Positions 12,192 through 25,438 of a stretch of DNA of 60,000 nt are shown here, piece after piece. Where the stretch lies: the NCBI RefSeq assembly GCF_000003815.2, contig NC_049992.1, forward strand, positions 11,300,753 through 11,360,752, in the 5' to 3' direction. Each line of letters opens with the position of its first letter. Position 1 is the stretch's first letter. Below the pieces are notes generated by a model. It searched no databases. It saw only the letters and a list, made by a program, of their open reading frames with translations, and was not told where the DNA came from. The translations under genes were made by a program, and so were the position numbers. This DNA is from Branchiostoma floridae (taxonomy: Eukaryota > Chordata > Leptocardii > Amphioxiformes > Branchiostomatidae).

Positions 12192-14217
12192 TCTTTAATT
12201 GGATGTCTAACCTTTATATACGTATTAGACTACATCAACTACCATAGTATAAGAAAAGAGAATAAACCTGTAAAGTAATTGCATTTGCTAAGATGCCAAA
12301 AATAAAAGCTGCAAACGTATGACTTACTAGTAGTAGTTTTCGCGCGAATATTTGATGTATAGGCATTTTTCGTCCGGACGTAAACTATATTCAAAGTCTA
12401 CTTTCTAGCCCGTTGAAAAATCACCCGGGTTCTACGCCAAACTCCTTTCGATGTCGCGTATCACAGTCGGAGATCGGGGAATCGGCTTCAGCCTAAATCA
12501 CAGTATCGACTGCCTTCGCATTCGTAGAGATAAAGCAAATGCAGAGCCCGTCTTTTTCCGATATGCATCCTCGCCTCTCCTTTATAACCGTCAAACCGAT
12601 TTTTACGACCAATAAATTCCTATCCCTATAAAGTTTTAGAAACTGGCACAATGCCGGGGTACATCTAGTTCATCTAGTGTGATATTTCATGTTATAAAGC
12701 TGAATCACCCTTTTCATTCAGCAGTGATACTACATCAGCAGCGCTAAGAGCCTGTCATCGTATTTTCTCTGCACAATGAAAGAAACCACTCCTCTACAAA
12801 TTCTTCTTCTGTAACACTATAATTTTGACAATTGCAAAGAATGTGGGTTAATTTATAACACTGAGAGCAAGAATTTGTCATAGTCAGAAGCATTCTGAAC
12901 AATGAGGTAATCAGCAAGTAGATCTGTGTCGTCAGATAAGACGCAACTCCTGGCATGCATGCATTAAAAGTCGTCTCAACTTTGCCAACTGCCATTATTG
13001 GAATTAGGTTTGTCTTTCGCGGTATCTTCTCAGTGCCCAGATAAAAGATAGCAGATTATTGGATTTTTCCCACTCGGTTCGAATGGTTGGAATTGCAATG
13101 GATCGTTCATTTTACGGCCCGGCGCGCTCCAATGGTTTGGCATCATCATGTCAGGTTAGCGTTGATGGATGCTTTCTGTGAATTGGTGCGGGTCAAGTAT
13201 CATCAACACCCATCGGTACGAGAAAGGATCCGCTTGACATCTGCAGAAGCATGTCAATAGTTTTTGACCACTCCTTGGTTGAGACTGATATGTCAAAGCT
13301 ACAGTCGATATCAATTCATTGGGCACAGGGCAGTTGAAGCCACCTTCGCCAGTTTTGTGAGTTTTACCCATTGAGCATTGTGTTCAACGTTGCACTGAAA
13401 CTAATAGGATTATTCATTCAAATGTTCTTCATAATTTTTGGTCAATAAAGTAGTAACAAACATTTGCAAAACACCCATATTCAGCATCGTTTTCAAGATA
13501 CACACATACACCATATGTTCGAAATCTGTCTATGAAAGTTTGTTATAAGTCCCGTACTGTTAAGTCAAGTCAAGTGCTTGTGTCACGTGTTGTATACAGT
13601 CAAGACTGTCAGTTCTCCTAACTCCGACTCAAAGCGGATCAGAACTTGTGCACAAGTTGCCGTGACATATGGGTTTTCCTGTACTCTTTTAAAACAGCCT
13701 GTCTTAGCTATTGATTTGGTGAAACAGTTAAGAAAAAAAATAGATAACAGCTGGGTTGAAATCTGGCGAAGCGACAGATCCAGGGCAGGGGGAGGTATGG
13801 ACAGACATGACGATGCCTCAGTGTCAGAAATGGGCACACAAACACTTTAGAACACTGACAAGGTGGGTTATTGTGAGTCAGTCTGGGAGAAACTTTTAAT
13901 ACTTTGATTGCGTTGCTGGAAGCGGTAATGAAATTACAATAGGTTCATGCTATTGTTCTTCATCAAGATGACAGGGCGTATGAAGATTGTTAATGATGTT
14001 GTCCCTTACTTGTGGCATCAGAAAATTTACATGTGCATGTATACATAAATAGCATTTGAATCACATTATCTAATACGTTATTTACGGTTTCCATGTAAAA
14101 TTGACACATTGCTACGATAAATAATTACTATAAAGAGAGTATCTTTCAAACTTACATTATAATGTTTATGTCTACATATATTTGTCATTTCAACCGTCCG
14201 CCCTCAAGATACAAATC

Positions 14218-14502
14218 GAGATACTTGTCTTGGTACTGAAACATGCAATCCTGAACAACGCCCAGACGGTCAGACGTTTTAGGTAGCACCCACTATCCTT
14301 CGTCAGTGACACTGAAGAGACATGGAAGAAGCTGTTTTATACCCTATGACCTCAAAAAACCTAACCTCTAAAACCAATCCCTTCCAGATCTTTTCAATGT
14401 CACTGATGAAAGGGAGAAACGTCAGACCGTTTTTAAAATCATATTCAGTTGCTTGAGTAACTGATTTTTGGCGTTGTTCAGAATGGCATGTTTCAGTATC
14501 TC
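14218..14502. mobile_element. 285-bp fold-back (imperfect palindromic) element
   Basis: The outer arms pair over about 35-45 bp: ACTGAAACATGC and CTGAACAACGCC on the left against GGCGTTGTTCAG and GCATGTTTCAGTATCTC on the right. Inner segments also pair, ACGGTCAGACGTTTT (14266-14280) with AAACGTCAGACCGT, and TCCTTCGTCAGTGACACTGAAGAG with its counterpart near 14390-14415. The entire unit is therefore one long imperfect palindrome, the form of a MITE or fold-back element. It lies only 80 bp past the donor of exon 2. Confidence 0.75.
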
Positions 14503-14580
14503 CATCTTATTACCTTGATGTCTAATCTTCATCTACGAGTCCTGAACAACATTTAACAAAAACACGAAGGAAGAAGTCAC

Positions 14581-14778
14581 CTGATTCCTCCATGTCGAAG
14601 ACATCAATGCTGAGAATGATCCTGTGCCTGGGGCTGACGTGGATGTGCCACTCACACAGGCTGTTGTTGGGGTAGTCATACCCCGGGAAGCCTACCGTCT
14701 GCAGCACACCGCAGTCAGACAGGAGGTTCCGGTACCCTCCACAGCCGGAGTCACCAAACCCCTCCACCGTGCACGGTT
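14581..14778 (-). CDS. Exon 2 of CUB-domain gene: N-terminal Cys segment and first half of CUB1
   Basis: This exon encodes residues 29-95. The acceptor (TCCTGCAG at 14779) is preceded by a CT-rich tract; the donor is GAATCAG/GTGACT. It is phase 1 at both ends. Residues 31-41 (CTVEGFGDSGC) carry two extra cysteines ahead of the domain. CUB1 then begins at Cys51 (CGVLQT), followed by the family's aromatic and proline stretch (GFPGYDYPNNSLCEW) with Cys70 as its disulfide partner. Next come the hydrophobic strands (RIILSIDVF) and the acidic DMEES. Asn66 is in an N-glycosylation sequon (NNS). Spliced to the exon at 3249-3437, it completes a textbook CUB domain. CUB domains are extracellular beta-sandwich modules that mediate protein interactions. 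The domain call is firm; the family of the whole protein is unknown. Confidence 0.93.
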
Positions 14779-14780
14779 CT

Positions 14781-14870
14781 GCAGGACAGAGAGAAAGAGA
14801 GAGAAAGAAATTTATTGTACGACAATTGTAAGGGACACAATGTGTGGCAACTTGTACATACAAAACAGTT
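14781..14870 (-). repeat. (CT)-rich simple repeat and AATAAA-bearing tail at the exon 2 acceptor
   Basis: In minus-strand sense, an AATAAA hexamer (14816-14811) is followed at once by a TTTCTCTCTC-type simple repeat that serves as the polypyrimidine tract of the exon 2 acceptor. The segment before it looks like the 3' tail of an old retroelement, but I cannot name the family. Confidence 0.4.
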
Positions 14871-15817
14871 CAACTACGTGAATGCTGCCAGATCATAAAA
14901 CATCCCTTACTTGTTTGTAAGATGGCTCCTTTAGTAGTATCATGATGTCGAGGATTTTTGTTTGTTTAAATAGAAAAATGCATTTTTACAGTACTTACTC
15001 AGTTTTTATTATTATTTTCAAACATCCAGATAGTCTGTTCTTCTGCCTTATAACTAAGCTACCTTTCACCACACGCGTTAAATACTGCCCAGCACTTATG
15101 TTTTGAGAGACAAATCACCATATCAAAATTCAAACAAAAACATATGTTAACGACATGTTTGTTACCATGACCATGAAGCATCGTTTTAAAGATACACACA
15201 TACGCCATATAAAATCTGTCAATGAGGTTTTTTGAGGAGACACGTCACAAGAGACACGTCACATTAAGCTGTTTTAAATGACAAGACAGTTGTTAACTCC
15301 ATAGAGTAATGGCTGTTTTTTCCAACGGATCAATTGTTTTAACAAGGTAAAAGGCCTGGACTCCATGGATTTTCTAACTCGTGAACTAGGTCAGCATTGA
15401 TGCCTATGTGAAGGTCTGTGTGTAATGAAGTACCAATTGGGATTCCTTAAGCTCAGAGGAAAAGCCCTGGCACCTTGAAAAGGCAAGCAACCTGGTTCCT
15501 CAGGCACTTAATCCCTTGTTGCTAAGAAGATCTATTAGTCTATTACCCTCCAGTGAGGTCGGAGAATTGGGACCAATTCTGGGTGTTTTGCTTGTTATAT
15601 TGAGGGCAGTCGCGGCATCAGTTGGTTGCTTCGCTATTACCAATCGTGCTATACCAGCGGGTCTTGGCTGATGCACTACGGCCTTTTTAGGAAATTTGTA
15701 AAATCTATGCCAATCCTTCTACGTATTTTGTGTTCAGCAAATTTATAACTATATACCAATCAAATGACGAAACTTTGTTAAAACTTTGCAGCATGGGGTA
15801 GTAGTTCCGGGTCTAAT

Positions 15818-16010
15818 ATGACAAGCTTTATTGACACGACAAAAAGTACAGTGACTTTTGTATGGTCAAATGTAAACTACAAAAGAAGAGGATACAAAAT
15901 AAATCTTAAAACCCTACTAGCTAAACAATATAGGATAAAACAATCAGGCCATGGGGCTAAACATAAGTGTCACTATCTAATATCCTCATGTATGTTATGT
16001 ATATAACATC
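15818..16010 (-). mobile_element. Possible retroelement 3' tail
   Basis: In minus-strand sense the block reads like a 3' untranslated end with AATAAA at 15832-15827. I have an impression of a dispersed amphioxus repeat, from memory only. No reverse transcriptase frame is visible next to it. Confidence 0.25.
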
Positions 16011-19000
16011 GGCCTGTTTCTGGTAATATCTTCATCATGCACCTTTCTTCAAGCTGATGGGTAATTTGTACGGTAAAGTAGCTATGAGTTTAGCAAAACA
16101 AATCGATCCAAGTTTGACCTTAAAGCGCTGATAATTGAAAGTGCTGACAAGTACACAGCTTGCAATTTCCTTTCATCCACGAACTAATCATACCAGGAAA
16201 ATCATAACGACTATCGCACTCAATATTGAGCTATCCTTCCAGCTGTCGCACTGCCATTAAGCCTGGTTATCCGGAGCAGCCGAGGATCAAGGTAAAGCCC
16301 ACAAGGTACTCGTCCTATAGGGAGCCCTTTCAATATTCCAAAATGATGGACCGTCAAATACACGAGAAATTAAAGTGCATTTGTCAGAACGTACTAACAA
16401 GCTTTAAGTAATGGAGTAGCAGTAATATGCTGCTGAGATAAGCGATGTTAGAGAAACCAAGACTTGAACTGATTGGACATCAGTGAAAGCTGAATCTGTA
16501 GAAAATTATCCAATGGAAAACAATAGTATAGTATACAATAGTATATTGGATGACAAACACTTGGCCTTTAAGTAGTTGCCAATGTCTCATATATGAAACA
16601 TGACCTTTTGTCAATAACAATCTAGTGAACAAACGCTGTTATGTACTTAGTCCTGTTTTTTATACTTCAAGAAACTATTTAGTTTAATGAGCCCTTTCAT
16701 AAGATGTGATATTGTTTTGCAACAGCAAAAGATGGTCAGGGAGCCATAAAGAAGCTTTGTGATCACAAACTTCAATATGGTGAATTGGCCGAAATCTTCA
16801 TAAGGTCAGAATATCCCTTACGTAGGTAACGGCGATGTTCTCAATATTGTACCATGTGTTTGGGATTACCAACGATTGCCGAATCATTTTCTGACTGGAT
16901 ATTAAGAAAGGTAGTGAGTAGCCATGAGCAATACGCCTATAACAACAAAGAGCGTACCTACGTGATACAAGTAAGCCAAAAGTGTAGAAGCTTGCAATGA
17001 AGTCGTTTCCTCTAACTGCGGTCTATCAAATTGCAATTCGTTAAATGTTTCAAAGCTCACAGAGCAAAATTAGCTGAAATGAGTTTATCTGTAATATTAG
17101 GAAATTGCCACATGCACCGATCTGCTGTCCATGGTCATGTCCGACAACTGTTCAATAAATGACCTTTTACAGGACGTTCAATGTCACATGCTAACCATAA
17201 CTGACAGCTATGACATCTATACGACCTGTGTCTTCTTGTGGCTTTCACACCAAGGCCACAGGAGAATGGTCGAGCTCTGATGTTATCGTACGTTATTCCT
17301 GCATTTGACCTTTACTGTGTTGGGAGAGTTAGAAGTGATCACTGGGATTAACCCATTGATACTCAATGTCGTGAGTGCGAAAATGTCCTGATTGCTGATT
17401 CAAGGACACGTCTGAAGAAACCTAAAAACTGTTTCTGATGATGGTAGTCTGTTTAAAACGTGTTCCTGGCATGAAGCTTGTTCAGGTATTTCATATGTCA
17501 TTCCTGCCTCGAACAGACAGCTTCATACTTTACCGCAACTGAAAGTTTCCTATGTAATAGCGGTGGCCGCCATTTGATGGTTATAAACGTCTCATGTGGC
17601 TCTCCCTCCCATTGCTATCACTGAACTTTTCTCCGGCGCACACCACCTGTCAGATGGACCACTCAAATTTCCATCCCCACCGCATACATTGTAGACAGGG
17701 TGAAGGGCAATGTCAGAAGAGAACAACACATATCAGTTAATCTGGCTTCCACGCGATTGGGGTTATTTAGCTTTCCCCAAGGGTATCCCTACGGTCGCAA
17801 CGACACAATGAAATCGCTATCTCACGGTGGCGTTTTTGACAATTGACCGATGGGTACTTTACTGGAGGGGCAAAAGGGATCTGCGTCTGTCAGAGCTACA
17901 TGGAAAAGATGCACGTTCGCACGAAATTGGAATGTTATGAGGGGATACGATGAATGCGATGTTGTCAGAAGGTATGTCTATTCATAAAGGAATTATCTTC
18001 ACATTGGACACATACTTTCACGATTGTATCCACAGTTCGCAATTTATCAGAATTAGACTTTGATAGTATAAAGCTTTGATTTATACTTGATCACATTCAC
18101 TACGTTAATACATATGTACGTGGTTATTTGAAGCCAACAAAGCTTCGGAAAGGTTTTCATTCCTGGTCCCTGGATTTGATATAGGTCATCCCATTTTGCT
18201 ATCAGCAAAGAATGTTAGACAGCGGAACTAGACATGGTTGGCAATGTGTTCCCAAAATATGCCCGTATGCTCCAGGCTGTCATTTTGTGACTCAAATGGA
18301 TAGACGGTAGAAGCATATTGGATTTGGGCCACGGTTTTTCTCATTGCCATGTTGCCACAAGGAGATGAAACCTTTTAAAATATTCATCACAGGCTTTAAA
18401 CTATAAAAGCTTTTAGGTTCTTGGTCATAGATTTATCATTGTTCAGTTAACCAAAGAGAACAACATGCACCGGGGTGCAGCAACAAGATGATCAGCCAAC
18501 GAGAAAAAGTTAGTCAGCAAGGAAGAGTATAAAATCGCAGTACACTAAATTCAGTTTAAACCGAAGACACCTGAAACATAACTTGTAACGTCTTCAGTGA
18601 AGTCTGCTTGGAAACTTTTCTCTCTCCTGTTGAAATCTTAACAGTTTGTGGTGAATTCATTCTCGCCCTAAAAAGCAATATTCCAAGTCAAACGAACAGG
18701 AAATTTGACTCAATCTTTAGCTGGTAACCGAGTCATTTCCCACGATAGAGGTCTTGTGCATTTGTGTAGAAAGGGCACCAGGCTGGTTACCACCTCATTG
18801 TTCCAGGGAAAACACCAATACGAGAGGTCAGACCGAGCTATGCCGCCGGGGCACAACGCAGACGGGAAACAATTCCCATGTCCGTCACGTGACCCTGAGC
18901 AATGGTGCTGCGATGCTCCCATGGAAGTTAACGTTTTGTGACCTTTAGCATTGTAGACTTGACGGTTTGTCAAATTAAAAGAAGAAATAAAACAGAAACA

Positions 19001-21370
19001 CTTTGGGGACAAACTTTCTGTGGGATAGACTTTCTGTAGTATATACAGCTGTGTGAATTTCACGACACTTTAAAACGTTGTCCTTAAATAGATTCATCTG
19101 GTCATGTAAACGATGTTGTAAGGTGTTTGTGATCATCTTTAGTTCTTTCAACTTGTTTGGCTATAATTTGGCTAAAGTTTGACATGGTCTCCATACGGAG
19201 TAGCTCTTGCTATAGGTACATAGTACGTCAGGCACACTAGAAATGTACAGGAGGGCAACGATGGTCTCCTGAGAATGAAAGACTAAAGACGACAGATGCC
19301 GATGCCGTGTAGGCGTCTGAAACTTTGTTTCTTAATACAACCTGTACAATGTACTTTAGGTAGAGTTCCAGCTCGTTACCTCCCCACAGTTTTATTAACA
19401 CCCCAAAGATGATTACTGGAGAAGATGGAACACTTCTTCATTGGAAGCCTGTTGCTGTTAATAGGAATTTAATGTTAACCTTTCCTTTGTCATCTATCAT
19501 TGAAGCAGTACGATTAGGATTGCTGCCAGAGGACGTCCAATCTTAATGTGCTGTCTATGAGATTCTCTATTGTGCGCGGCTGAAACCTAATTTAGAATTC
19601 TCCCTATCAGCCACGCTTCGATGAGGCACTTTATTCTACTTGTGGAAAATTAATCTCAGTGATAAGCGGCGCTCGTGAAGTCTTTATAAAGGTACCGCCG
19701 GCTCTTCCCCGTCCCGTGGTATCGGCAGGGATGTTCCATCGCCCCAGTGTTGCTATCTCCGCTGGGACCGCGGAGCCGTTATGAGTCGTGTGTAATGACT
19801 GATGGGTCAATTCATTCTGCTGAATACAGACGTGAGGCAAAGTCATGCGCAAGCTGACACCGTGAGTGGGGAGGTCACGGGCGTTTCACTGGGGTCGTTT
19901 GGAAAAGGCTCTTAAATGAGCCATAAGCAATAACTAATTATGTCTGCCGTAATACATGGAGTCCTCCATCATGGATAAAGACGGCGCACCTTGGGGGCGC
20001 GGTTATATATAATGGCACCATGACTGTGTATCAAATGAATATTTCACACTTGGTTCATATCTCTTTAGAGAATTGTGCGCTGACATAACCTATTTGTAAT
20101 ATTTCATACCTTAAACTATTCAGCTAAATAAAAAGCTATGTCTGAATACATACTTTTAACGTTATCAACTAAAGAAACTTTTACAGATATAGAACATAAA
20201 GTCCAGTGATGTACGTAGTACTGTATTTGCAAGTCTAAGCAGAAGTTATTTCAAGAAGCACGATTACAGAGTTACAATGCAGCCGTTTCCACGGAAGTGC
20301 TTCTGATAAAGTCTTCCGTACATTAGGACCGGAAGCATGTCCAGTAGCTGACTACATGGTTTCAGTTTTACATATTTCACACGGTATCCATTAACAGGGG
20401 GCACTTCTTGGCAACTGCCATCGTTTTTCAACGTCACAAGAAGTTTCAACGAGTCATCTCAACCGGATGATCCGAAGATTCGAAGAAAAGTTATCCTTAA
20501 ATTCTATGCTCTTAGCTTCATAGTGCGCTAACAGTGTTTGTTGACCGACATTGTCAAAGTTTGCGGTGAGATAGTTAATCGTTTTTTAAATGTTATTTTA
20601 AATAAATTGTGACGTTTGCAACCCCAACAAGCACCATGTAAACGCCATATCCTTCTCAACACAAGCCGAGTGTAAAAGGTAATAGACTTGAGGATGTTAC
20701 AGGCTGGTTATATTCTATGGTGCATCGTTTACAGATATAGTCAAATCAACCGCAGCACACCTTTACACAACATGGCTGTTACCTGCATCATTTTATCCAA
20801 TTCTTTGCCCCATGGCAACCCATAAACGGCAAAGAAAGTCATCATTGCACATTTACTGTAAAAACTTGAGTACAAATATTCTTCAGTCTAGCATTCGAAA
20901 TACTTCCCTCTAGGACAATTATTAGAAATATCTAAGATCTTATAAAAAGACTGCCATAACTGCTACATTTTATCAATATTTCATGTAGCCCAGAAAGATG
21001 ATAAAACGCAACAATGCACATATCTTACAGAACAGTGCGTTGCCTATTTCTAAGATGAAGCGGCCGTACCGCCAGTGTCATGAACCCTTCATCGCTCCTG
21101 GCCATTTCATAAGTAAGGAATGGCTGATCAGCCTTGGTAATCGCCTCTGGGTGCAAACACCCAATATACTGTGGAATATCTAACGACCCAGGACTGTAGG
21201 ATATTTTCAGGCAGAATGAAGCAGCACGGATTTTATTACTCAAACACAAAAATTGAGGAAGTGGGCAAGTTCATGAATGTGGCCTATAGTCATCAGTTTC
21301 TGTGCGTCTGGTAATATAAGAAATATTATCTTCATAAACAATGTATCATCAGCTACTAGTATCCTATATC

Positions 21371-21572
21371 ATACCACCTGGTGTCACAATACCGCTACAT
21401 CAAAAATATTCTTATAGAGGCCTTCTAGAAGATCATCTTAAACACCTAAATATCTGAAGTGTAAATATCTCAGTATTACGGATACTTCATTGATACATCT
21501 GTTTAAATTATCTTAATTCATGTACGTTTTCTTACGTATACGTGGCGGTATTATGGTACATCCGGTGGAATT
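21371..21572. mobile_element. Palindromic MITE, family B, diverged copy
   Basis: The left end (CCACCTGGTGTCACAATACC) and right end (GGCGGTATTATGGTACATCC) are inverted relatives. The internal words TTATAGAGGCC and AACACCTAAATATCTGAA match those of the cleaner copy at 24771-24970. It has no coding capacity. Confidence 0.7.
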
Positions 21573-24500
21573 TTTAGTTCGCGAGAGTTCTGTTCTCTAG
21601 CGACATCCCTTAGCTTGGACAGATAATCATGAAAACACCGTTGAACATTCATACAGATACAAAATGCCTCAAAAGACGAGTCCTCGTGTGAACTGGCATA
21701 GCACGTCTGCCGTCAGCATGATAGGTTACATCTTCTTTGAACATTTTCAGTTATCATCTATATTCTTTGAAACAGACTGAGGATATCCCGGATGTTTGGC
21801 GCCTGAGTTAGGACCTGTGTCTCCAACAGTTAAGGCCCTCACTGATTGCCAATAAACCTCCTCGCCAGGATCACCAAAAAGTTGACTTCTTCTTGATGAA
21901 CGGCTCAGTTGTTTATAGATGATGTATGTTTGATTGCCTTGTTGTCGGCGAACACGTCTTATTGATTTGGAGCTTGCGACAACCAGTCTGGATCATGTCA
22001 AACGTTTAGTATAGTGCATTGATTATGTTACTGTTTATGACACGAAATATAGTTCAACATCGTAGTCAGGATGTACTTCAGCATCACATCAGCATTTTAT
22101 TTGTTTTATGAAGGTAGAATTAATCAACGTCTGACCTTCACCAATTAACAGAAAGTGCATCTTCCTGTTGTCTTACTGGTGCAACGTTTGCAGTAAGACA
22201 ACTGGCAAATGCATTTTCCGTCGGTAAACCGTAAAGGGGAAAAACTGAACGTTTTTGGATTCAAAGCGGCTATAGATGGTAAGATAGATAGCTGATACGT
22301 TATGATATTAGAGTCAGAAGGTGATTTTGTTTTAGGAAACAAAGCATGGAAGGTTGTCACACGGCATACACATACAGACGTCTTGTCACGCGCCACGTTT
22401 CTTGAAGCGTGGACATACATGTAGTAACAACGATGCCCTCCTCAACGTTAATCTCTCCTTAAACCCAAGTGTACCATCAGTGATTCTAGAATGTTCTTCT
22501 GGACATCTGGAGACTCATGTAGCCTACTGATGAGAACAACAGAGGATTGATGTCTATGGTAAAAGTTCTGGATGGCAACAGGAACTTTTTCGTCTGTGAT
22601 GGTTGTGATTCTGAAGAGAACAACGATGATGCGTTGGTTACTTCAGTAGTTGCTTCGGCAGTTGATGCGAAATCAAAAGATGAAGGGATTTCATTTGTAA
22701 TCATCCAGTGCGCCGATGATGAAATTTGCATTAACCATCAGCTGGTTTACCGACTCCTAAACTGCTTACCAAACTGCGAAGCTTCCCCTCAACAATTAAT
22801 GAAAATGCTTTTGCAAGTTTATGCCTAAAGGCTAATTGTAAGTTCATGATGGAAATATAGGATATGAAGCATACATGAGACAATCTACAGTGATTGACAT
22901 TATCGTAACAAGAAAGTACTCTTAAAATATCAATATTCAACGTAGAGAACTATGCCGTCAAACTTTTACATCCCCCCACGTCTGGGTCACATGTGCGCGC
23001 TGGCGTCAAGCTGGAAATCCAGGACCATAAAGACATCAATATTGTGGTCGTGATCTATTGGACGGAGCGGGAGAAAGTAGCATGTGACGCACAGAGTAAA
23101 GCTCAACCTCCATCACGTCCTGCCGAAAATGAGAAAAAGATTCTAGCCATTGCCACGGGGATAGTGTACTTCCTCTTAAGTCTCCCCGAAGGAATAAATT
23201 GGGTTTGGTCACTTCGCGAGAACATTTATCAAAGAAATTCATACTGAGTTGACTGTAATCTTAGGACGTGCCTGGGCATGAAGGGCGATGATTCAGCCGG
23301 CGGCCAAGTCATTAGGTTCGCGGGAGGCAATTATTCAGAACTGTCACGCCCGGGGTGAAGAACAAAAGGCCACGACGGGAAAAGCGAATTCAACTTTCCA
23401 CCTTCGGGAAATAAATATGCTATAATTCCATCTGTAATGTGCTTTGATAAAAAGTTAACTTTGTTTCGCTCTGTGCCTGCATCAGTTTAAAATGAAATTA
23501 TCACATAAAATAACGTGATCAATGTCAAACATATATCGTCTATTGTAAGGGACACATCGACAGTTCTACGATCCAATAGGTTGATAGCTGAAAAGGTAAC
23601 TTATCACATTTTGTAGGAAGTTTTACGATCATTACGACCATCAAAATGCATTTAAACATTAGATAAACAGCGTAATAAAACCACCACTGAAGCTAGAATT
23701 GATTGGTATTATACTTTCATCTGATTTACTACAAAATCTGAGCAAACCGCGAGGAATTCATTTCAACAAGTACGTTAGTTGTGTGGTTTGTAAACAATAG
23801 CTATTTTCCGATATGTACAGTACGTAGACTCCTCAAGGCGTACAAATGTTATTGTGTCCTTGAAGCCAAGCATATGTCAGAACTTGACAATAGCGTATAT
23901 GACTTAATACCAGACTTGTCACCAGTACTGCAATACCATACGACATACGTAATCTATGCCGCATTAGCCTAGCTTGTGAGCACTATACAAATATCAGATT
24001 GAATCTATAGCAAACTTAAGGATTTGAAACCTTCAAGAGAAGATAATCATGTTTCATATGACAAGTAAAGGTTTTCAACGGCTTACCAACAATTCATTCC
24101 GAACGTACAGCTATAACGCAAGGCGTATGATCTAGATTACTGAATTTAATGACACTTTAATTTTCCATATCAATACTTAGTATTGAATAGGAGTCTGCAT
24201 TTTTCGTGATAAGGAAATCCACGAATTAGAGGAATGTGATGATTACTCATAATAATACATTTGGTCTATAGGGAACCATTATCTTGAATTAGCCTCATAA
24301 AACTAAGCAATCTAGAAAATTGGTAATTATTATTATACCATTACCGCGTGCCTATAATTCAACTTTATGTGAAAAGAAGACGGGCAATGAAATATTTACC
24401 TGTATTAATGATAATGTTCTATTTGGTGCACTAATGGAAAAGATAACGATTTCATTTTCATGTAATAAAGTCATCTGAGATACATTAGAATAAACTGATA

Positions 24501-24770
24501 CAGACAGACATACTATGTCACAAAGATCAAAGCTGATTATTCTATATATTATCATATATCTCAAAGTTTGTGCCCATTTTGAACAAGTGTAGGAATCATC
24601 GACAATTTGTAGCAAGTCCAGGTAATATAAAGCCCGTGTATGAAGTTAAGTATGGGTAAAGCTAGATATGTAACTAGACGCCTAGTTTTTAAAATATGAG
24701 CTCTGTATGATTTTTTAGATATCATACTGATAATATTATCCACTTCTTTGATGAACGTAACATCGACTAT

Positions 24771-24970
24771 CATAATTCCACAGGGTGTCATTATAACGCC
24801 ACCTCAAAAACGTCAGTATAGAGGTATTCCCATGATTGTCTTGAACACCGAATGTTAAATATCCTAAATGTAATACAATTCAGATATTTAGCTGTTGAAG
24901 ACAATCTTGAGAAGGCCTCTATAACAACGTTTTTTGAGGTGGCGGTATAATGGCACCTGGTGGAATTATG
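24771..24970. mobile_element. Palindromic MITE, family B, 200 bp
   Basis: The element opens CATAATTCCA and closes TGGAATTATG, and the complementarity continues inward for about 60 bp per arm (GCCACCTCAAAAACGT against ACGTTTTTTGAGGTGGCGGT; TATAGAGG against CCTCTATA; GATTGTCTT against AAGACAATC). Exactly 200 bp, non-coding, a classic non-autonomous DNA transposon shape. Confidence 0.88.
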
Positions 24971-25368
24971 AGAATGTATGTTAACCCTTTTCTACATGTC
25001 TTTCACGGAATTTAAGAAATTGATAACGTAAAATTCGATTACATACAGCTCATCTTCATTATTGGACTGTATTCTGATTTCCTATAGTGTCACTGATCCT
25101 GCTCTGCTAAACAAACCGTAATTAATGCCGTGCCATTTCCTCGCGATGGAAACTCCCACTGGGTCTATCAGTCTTCGCTGCCTATCTATTAAAGTACTTA
25201 AGATTGATGAGGTAAACAATGAAACACAACATCCAATCTCGTACCATATGGCAGAGGAAACTTTTAGTAATGTCTATCTTCTGTGGTACTTGTTTGAATG
25301 TATGTCCTTGATAACTTCGCAAAGACATGAATATATCTTTATGCTACACATACATGTATATGAAACGT

Positions 25369-25428
<60 letters not shown>

Positions 25429-25438
25429 TGTGTGTGTA
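25369..25438. repeat. (TA)n(TG)n microsatellite
   Basis: About 15 bp of TA repeat followed by an almost pure TG run of about 50 bp. Open frames reading VCVCVC or HTHTHT here are artefacts. Confidence 0.97.

Larger units (their letters stand above)
3438..14580 (-). other. Intron 2 (11.1 kb, splits CUB1)
   Basis: Phase-1 intron from GTGACT (14580) to TTTCAG (3438), interrupting CUB1 between its first and second disulfide pairs. From 3438 to about 10320 I see no exon with splice support and no clear repeat; the longest open frames (for example 8068-8511 plus, 147 codons) are unrecognised and probably chance. The 10.3-14.5 kb part holds the tandem and fold-back repeats listed separately. Confidence 0.88.
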
